Below, piece by piece: positions 61,392-64,000 of a stretch of DNA of 64,000 nt. The stretch is from JBQKLI01 sp012798975. Its GTDB lineage: Bacteria; Bacillota; Clostridia; Tissierellales; Peptoniphilaceae. How positions within the stretch are numbered: the stretch's first letter is position 1; each line of letters starts with the position of its first letter. The notes below the pieces were generated by a model. That model was not told where the DNA came from. It saw only the letters and a program-made list of their open reading frames with translations, and ran no database searches. The position numbers were made by a program, and so were the translations under genes. Where the stretch lies: NCBI RefSeq assembly GCF_052116305.1, contig NZ_JBQKLI010000001.1, positions 156,453 to 220,452 of the forward strand. Direction: 5' to 3'.

Positions 61392-63194
61392 CTAATTCAT
61401 AATTCTTCGCGCTGTGACAAATGTTTTATTATAATCATCTGATTTTATATCGGAGTTTATAAATTCTACACCCGACTCAGATGGATAAACAAATCTATTT
61501 CCCCCAATATAGAGACCTGCTTTATCAATATTCTTTTCCTTATCAAAGCTAAATACGAGATCACCAGCTTTGAGATTATCAATATTTACTTCATAGCCAT
61601 TTTTCGATAGAGCTGTCTTATCAGAACTCAGCTCTATATTTAGATGGGTTTTGTATAAATATTGGATGAAATTAGAATTCTTTATTTTCTCTTTTGAAAA
61701 ATGTTTATCTCCAGCTGCTAAATCTTTTGCTTCTTCGATAAGATTCTGCATCTTTGAGTTCTTATTTTTCGAATCGCTCGTTTCTTTTATAGAACTGTCC
61801 GCTGATTCTTTTTCATTGATGCTGGTTTCCTCTGCTTTAAGCTGAGAAATATCTTCCGATACCTTTGTTTGAGATCCATCGGCTTTCTTTAAAAACTTGG
61901 CACTGACAAAAGCTTTTTGATTCCCTTGTGTAATCTCGATCCAGTAAGGATCTGATTTTCCCTCAACGATAAAATCTTTTTTTAATGTTCCTAAAATCTT
62001 ACTATCGTTGGACTTATCTTCTCGAAAATAGACATCGCGTACAACAACGTATTTTTCGGTTTTTTTATCTTCTATAGTATTTGTACTTTCTGCCATCTCT
62101 TTAGAATTTTGAGACTCTGATGTATCCAAGACTGTTTTATCATTATGAGAGTGATCTTCTTTTGCTGCAAGTTTTGTACTGCTGTTTTCATCAGTTTTTT
62201 CAACATCGGCAGAATCTTCTTTTAAAGCTTGTGCAGTGGAATAAGCCGCTTCTTTTTCTAAAGTTTCATCTGTTTTCTCTAAATATTTAGCGCTTACATA
62301 TCCTTTTTGATCCCCTTGTTTCATCTCGATCCAATAGGAGTCGGATTTACCTTCAACAATTAAATTTTTCTCTAATGTTCCTAAAATCTTACTTTCATTG
62401 GATTTATCTTCTCGAAAATAAACGTCATGAACAACTACATACTGTTCAGATTTTTGCTCTTCTCGATCCTCAAATGTATCTGTTTTTTTAGCAGAATTTT
62501 CATTAAGCTTTAGAGATTCATTTTCTTTTTTTGGTATAATTGTTTTGCTGTCGGATTTCTCGGTATTTATAGAATCTTTTTTTGGTTTCGCTGAAACTTC
62601 ATGTTCACTGCCGCTTATTGAAGAAGATGCAGGAGTACTTGTTTCCTTCTCATCCGAAGTATTAGAAGCCGTAATGTTCACAACTTCTACAGGAGTTTCT
62701 TTTTCAGCTGGTGTGGATGGGATTTCTCCAACAGTCTCTGGCAGGCTGATATGTGAAGAAGTGGGAATTTCAGAAGTATTTTGAGAAATCAGAGTTTCCT
62801 CTTTCTCATCATTTCTTGGTCCCGGAATTTCTCCAATAGTATGAACAGAAGTAGACTCTGAAGAAGATGCTTCCTCTTCTTGTTTTTCTTTTTCCATATC
62901 TTTTTCTATTCTTTCGACAACAGCCTTGTCTATTTTTAAATCAGCTATATATAAAGCATCGTCTTTATAATCTTTGTAATCTTCTTTGCTTGATGCTTCT
63001 TTTTCTTTTTTATAATTGGAATAATCTGTGATAATATTACCTACGAATTGATTAGATTTTATATTTCCTAAACTTTCTATAACTTTAGTGGCCGATTGTT
63101 CTGATAGTTGAGCGAAATCTACATTTGACTGCGCGATTACACTAACACCTATAGCTGCTGCCAGGCTTAATGTAATACCTATATTCTTTTTCAA
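61392..63194 (-). CDS. Secreted protein with two SH3 domains and a pseudo-NlpC/P60 domain
   Basis: A 600-residue exported protein. A signal peptide (about 1-23) leads into a long Ser/Thr/Glu-rich region (about 65-245) with repeated GEIP motifs. Two near-identical bacterial SH3 domains follow (about 250-305 and 380-435), each with VYFREDKSN and SKILGTL. The last 125 residues align with NlpC/P60 peptidases (NFIQYLY, LKAGDLVF, GLYIGGNRFV). The catalytic Cys is Asn506, the His is Lys558 and the third polar residue is Tyr570, so hydrolysis is unlikely. It probably binds the cell wall. The start is TTG with GGGAGG upstream; it has its own promoter. Confidence 0.87.
   Translation of the reverse strand: MKKNIGITLSLAAAIGVSVIAQSNVDFAQLSEQSATKVIESLGNIKSNQFVGNIITDYSNYKKEKEASSKEDYKDYKDDALYIADLKIDKAVVERIEKDMEKEKQEEEASSSESTSVHTIGEIPGPRNDEKEETLISQNTSEIPTSSHISLPETVGEIPSTPAEKETPVEVVNITASNTSDEKETSTPASSSISGSEHEVSAKPKKDSINTEKSDSKTIIPKKENESLKLNENSAKKTDTFEDREEQKSEQYVVVHDVYFREDKSNESKILGTLEKNLIVEGKSDSYWIEMKQGDQKGYVSAKYLEKTDETLEKEAAYSTAQALKEDSADVEKTDENSSTKLAAKEDHSHNDKTVLDTSESQNSKEMAESTNTIEDKKTEKYVVVRDVYFREDKSNDSKILGTLKKDFIVEGKSDPYWIEITQGNQKAFVSAKFLKKADGSQTKVSEDISQLKAEETSINEKESADSSIKETSDSKNKNSKMQNLIEEAKDLAAGDKHFSKEKIKNSNFIQYLYKTHLNIELSSDKTALSKNGYEVNIDNLKAGDLVFSFDKEKNIDKAGLYIGGNRFVYPSESGVEFINSDIKSDDYNKTFVTARRIMN
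61891..62055 (-). repeat. SH3-coding repeat, downstream copy
   Basis: This 165-bp segment is strongly similar to 62281-62445 at the DNA level. The offset is exactly 390 bp (130 codons), which is consistent with an in-frame duplication of the SH3 domain plus its linker. Confidence 0.85.
62281..62445 (-). repeat. SH3-coding repeat, upstream copy
   Basis: Partner of 61891-62055. Long identical blocks such as CTAATGTTCCTAAAATCTTA (variant in the first bases of the other copy) show a recent origin. Confidence 0.85.
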
Positions 63195-63236
63195 ATAGAT
63201 CGAACCTCCCTGCTCATTGATTGTATAACTGTAATC

Positions 63237-63265
63237 AGTTTAATTTATTTTTAAACTATTGTCAA
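63237..63265 (-). promoter_or_regulatory. Promoter of the SH3-domain protein gene
   Basis: On the minus strand TTGACA (63260-63265) and TAAACT (63237-63242) are 17 bp apart. The adjoining IS30-type element begins about 60 bp further upstream. Confidence 0.72.
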
Positions 63266-63322
63266 GACAACCACAGAATTCCAATTCTTCTAAACCTTTT
63301 TATACAGATGAATTATCATACT

Positions 63323-64000
63323 AAGTGCAACACTGAAAATAAAAACTCATAGAAAATACTCTATGATAAAATGAGAGTGATCAAACAAACATTTTAAAGG
63401 AGTAAAATACTATGAGTTATTCACATCTTACCATAGAAGAAAGATCTTGTATCTATCAATTTAAAAACTTAGGGATGAGTATAAGAAAAATTGCAAAAGC
63501 ATTGAAGAGATCCCCTAGTACTATTTCTAGAGAACTAAATCGGAATACAACCATAACGAACAACAAGTTTTCATCTTTTACTAGGTACTTTCCAGTAATT
63601 GCAAATAATAAATATAAACACAGAAGACTAAGATGTAGAAGAAATAGTGTAGTTGATGAAAAGACATTAAGATATTTAGAAGAAAAACTTTTAGAAAACT
63701 GGTCACCAGAGCAAATAGCAAATAGGAAAACATCTGAAATAGTGAATGTGCCGTCAACTTCGACAATCTACCGATTAATCCATAAAAAGATTCTTCTCAT
63801 AGTTACAATGAAAAAATTAAGAAGAAAAGGAAAATTTAAGAGACCCACAGAAAAACGCGGGAAATTCAATGACGGTGGTAGAACGATTAAAAAAAGACCT
63901 ACGGAGATCTATAAAAGAGAAATCTTAGGACATTGGGAATGCGATACCGTTGAATCTGGAAGAATAGACCATAAACGAAAAAGTAAATATTGTTTTGTAA
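63323..64000 (+). mobile_element. IS30-family insertion sequence (left part, cut by the window end)
   Basis: The element carries an IS30-type transposase, read outward to the window end. Its left end is placed near AAGTGCAACACT (63323-63334), a sequence resembling the terminal repeats of Firmicute IS30 members. The exact boundary is not proven because the right end is outside. A short hairpin (TCATAG..CTATGA, 63347-63366) precedes the gene. Confidence 0.75.
63412..64000 (+). CDS. IS30-family transposase (5' part)
   Basis: The open frame continues past the window end, with 196 codons visible. It starts MSYSHLTIEERSCIYQF, and the helix-turn-helix MSIRKIAKALKRSPSTISREL is the standard IS30 N terminus. 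ENWSPEQIA and the first catalytic aspartate in LGHWECDTVESG follow. The second Asp and the Glu would lie beyond the window. An AAAGGAG site precedes the ATG. No stop or frameshift is seen, so this part looks intact. Confidence 0.93.
   Translation, partial: MSYSHLTIEERSCIYQFKNLGMSIRKIAKALKRSPSTISRELNRNTTITNNKFSSFTRYFPVIANNKYKHRRLRCRRNSVVDEKTLRYLEEKLLENWSPEQIANRKTSEIVNVPSTSTIYRLIHKKILLIVTMKKLRRKGKFKRPTEKRGKFNDGGRTIKKRPTEIYKREILGHWECDTVESGRIDHKRKSKYCFV

Noticed and set aside
1..64000. CRISPR arrays, tRNA or rRNA genes, prophage
   Set aside because: No regularly spaced direct repeats, no cloverleaf-like sequence and no phage structural genes were recognised; the tyrosine recombinase looks like a housekeeping Xer protein, not an integrase.

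Overview
The window is a 64 kb piece of an AT-rich bacterial chromosome whose gene content and order are those of a low-GC Firmicute in the Clostridia/Tissierellia range. The signs are a Gram-positive SOS system (LexA, a YneA-like LysM protein), an HrcA/CIRCE heat-shock operon, RNase Y, FloA/NfeD, LuxS, and a selenophosphate synthetase that itself appears to carry selenocysteine, which points to an anaerobe. Several slots that hold sporulation genes in spore-forming relatives (gpr and spoIIP between rpsT and lepA, spoVS near rny, yqfC/yqfD after floA) are empty, so the lineage may be asporogenous. The genus cannot be fixed from the sequence alone. The region is almost wholly core genome, with no gene-free stretch longer than about 220 bp.

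Layout. Bases 1-5.6 kb (+): the 3' part of mutS, then mutL, miaA and a PLP-dependent C-S lyase of the aluminium-resistance family. At 5.6-6.7 kb lexA and a yneA-like gene diverge from a compact control region with three candidate LexA boxes. From 6.7 to 29.2 kb everything is on the minus strand: a tyrosine recombinase, an aminotransferase and a PHP phosphatase; rny; a cluster of one SbcD-like nuclease gene and three overlapping genes that together make one Rad50/SbcC-like ATPase; recA with its own SOS box; pgsA, ftsK, dut, pnp, rpsO; and the rimP-nusA-rnpM-infB-rbfA-nrnA-truB-ribF operon. At 29.3-43.4 kb (-): floA/nfeD, rpsU, HIT, mtaB, rsmE, prmA, dnaJ, then hrcA-grpE-dnaK, and lepB-lepA-hemW. 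rpsT (+) is flanked by lepB and by holA/comEC (-). A degenerate AlaX-like gene (+) faces the complete lower glycolytic operon gap-pgk-tpiA-gpmI-eno (-). A Na/Pi transporter, trmL and nth follow (-), then rodA and luxS (+), an atypical response regulator, selD and comEA (-), a secreted SH3/pseudo-NlpC protein (-), and the start of an IS30-family element (+) that is cut by the window end.

How it works together. DNA maintenance dominates: mismatch repair (MutS/MutL), SOS control (LexA, YneA-like, RecA), double-strand-end processing (SbcD plus split SbcC), base excision (Nth), nucleotide hygiene (Dut), chromosome segregation (FtsK, a Xer-type recombinase) and DNA uptake (ComEA, ComEC). A second theme is RNA and translation (RNase Y, PNPase, NusA, IF-2, RbfA, RimP, TruB, MiaA, MtaB, RsmE, PrmA, TrmL, S15, S20, S21).

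The points most worth checking are: the UGA codon in selD with a SECIS-like hairpin; an apparent AUU start for RNase Y; the three-piece SbcC/Rad50; a receiver domain lacking key residues; an NlpC/P60 domain that has lost its whole catalytic triad; and an AlaX relative that has lost half of its zinc ligands. All family calls come from reading motifs by eye; no database search was run.
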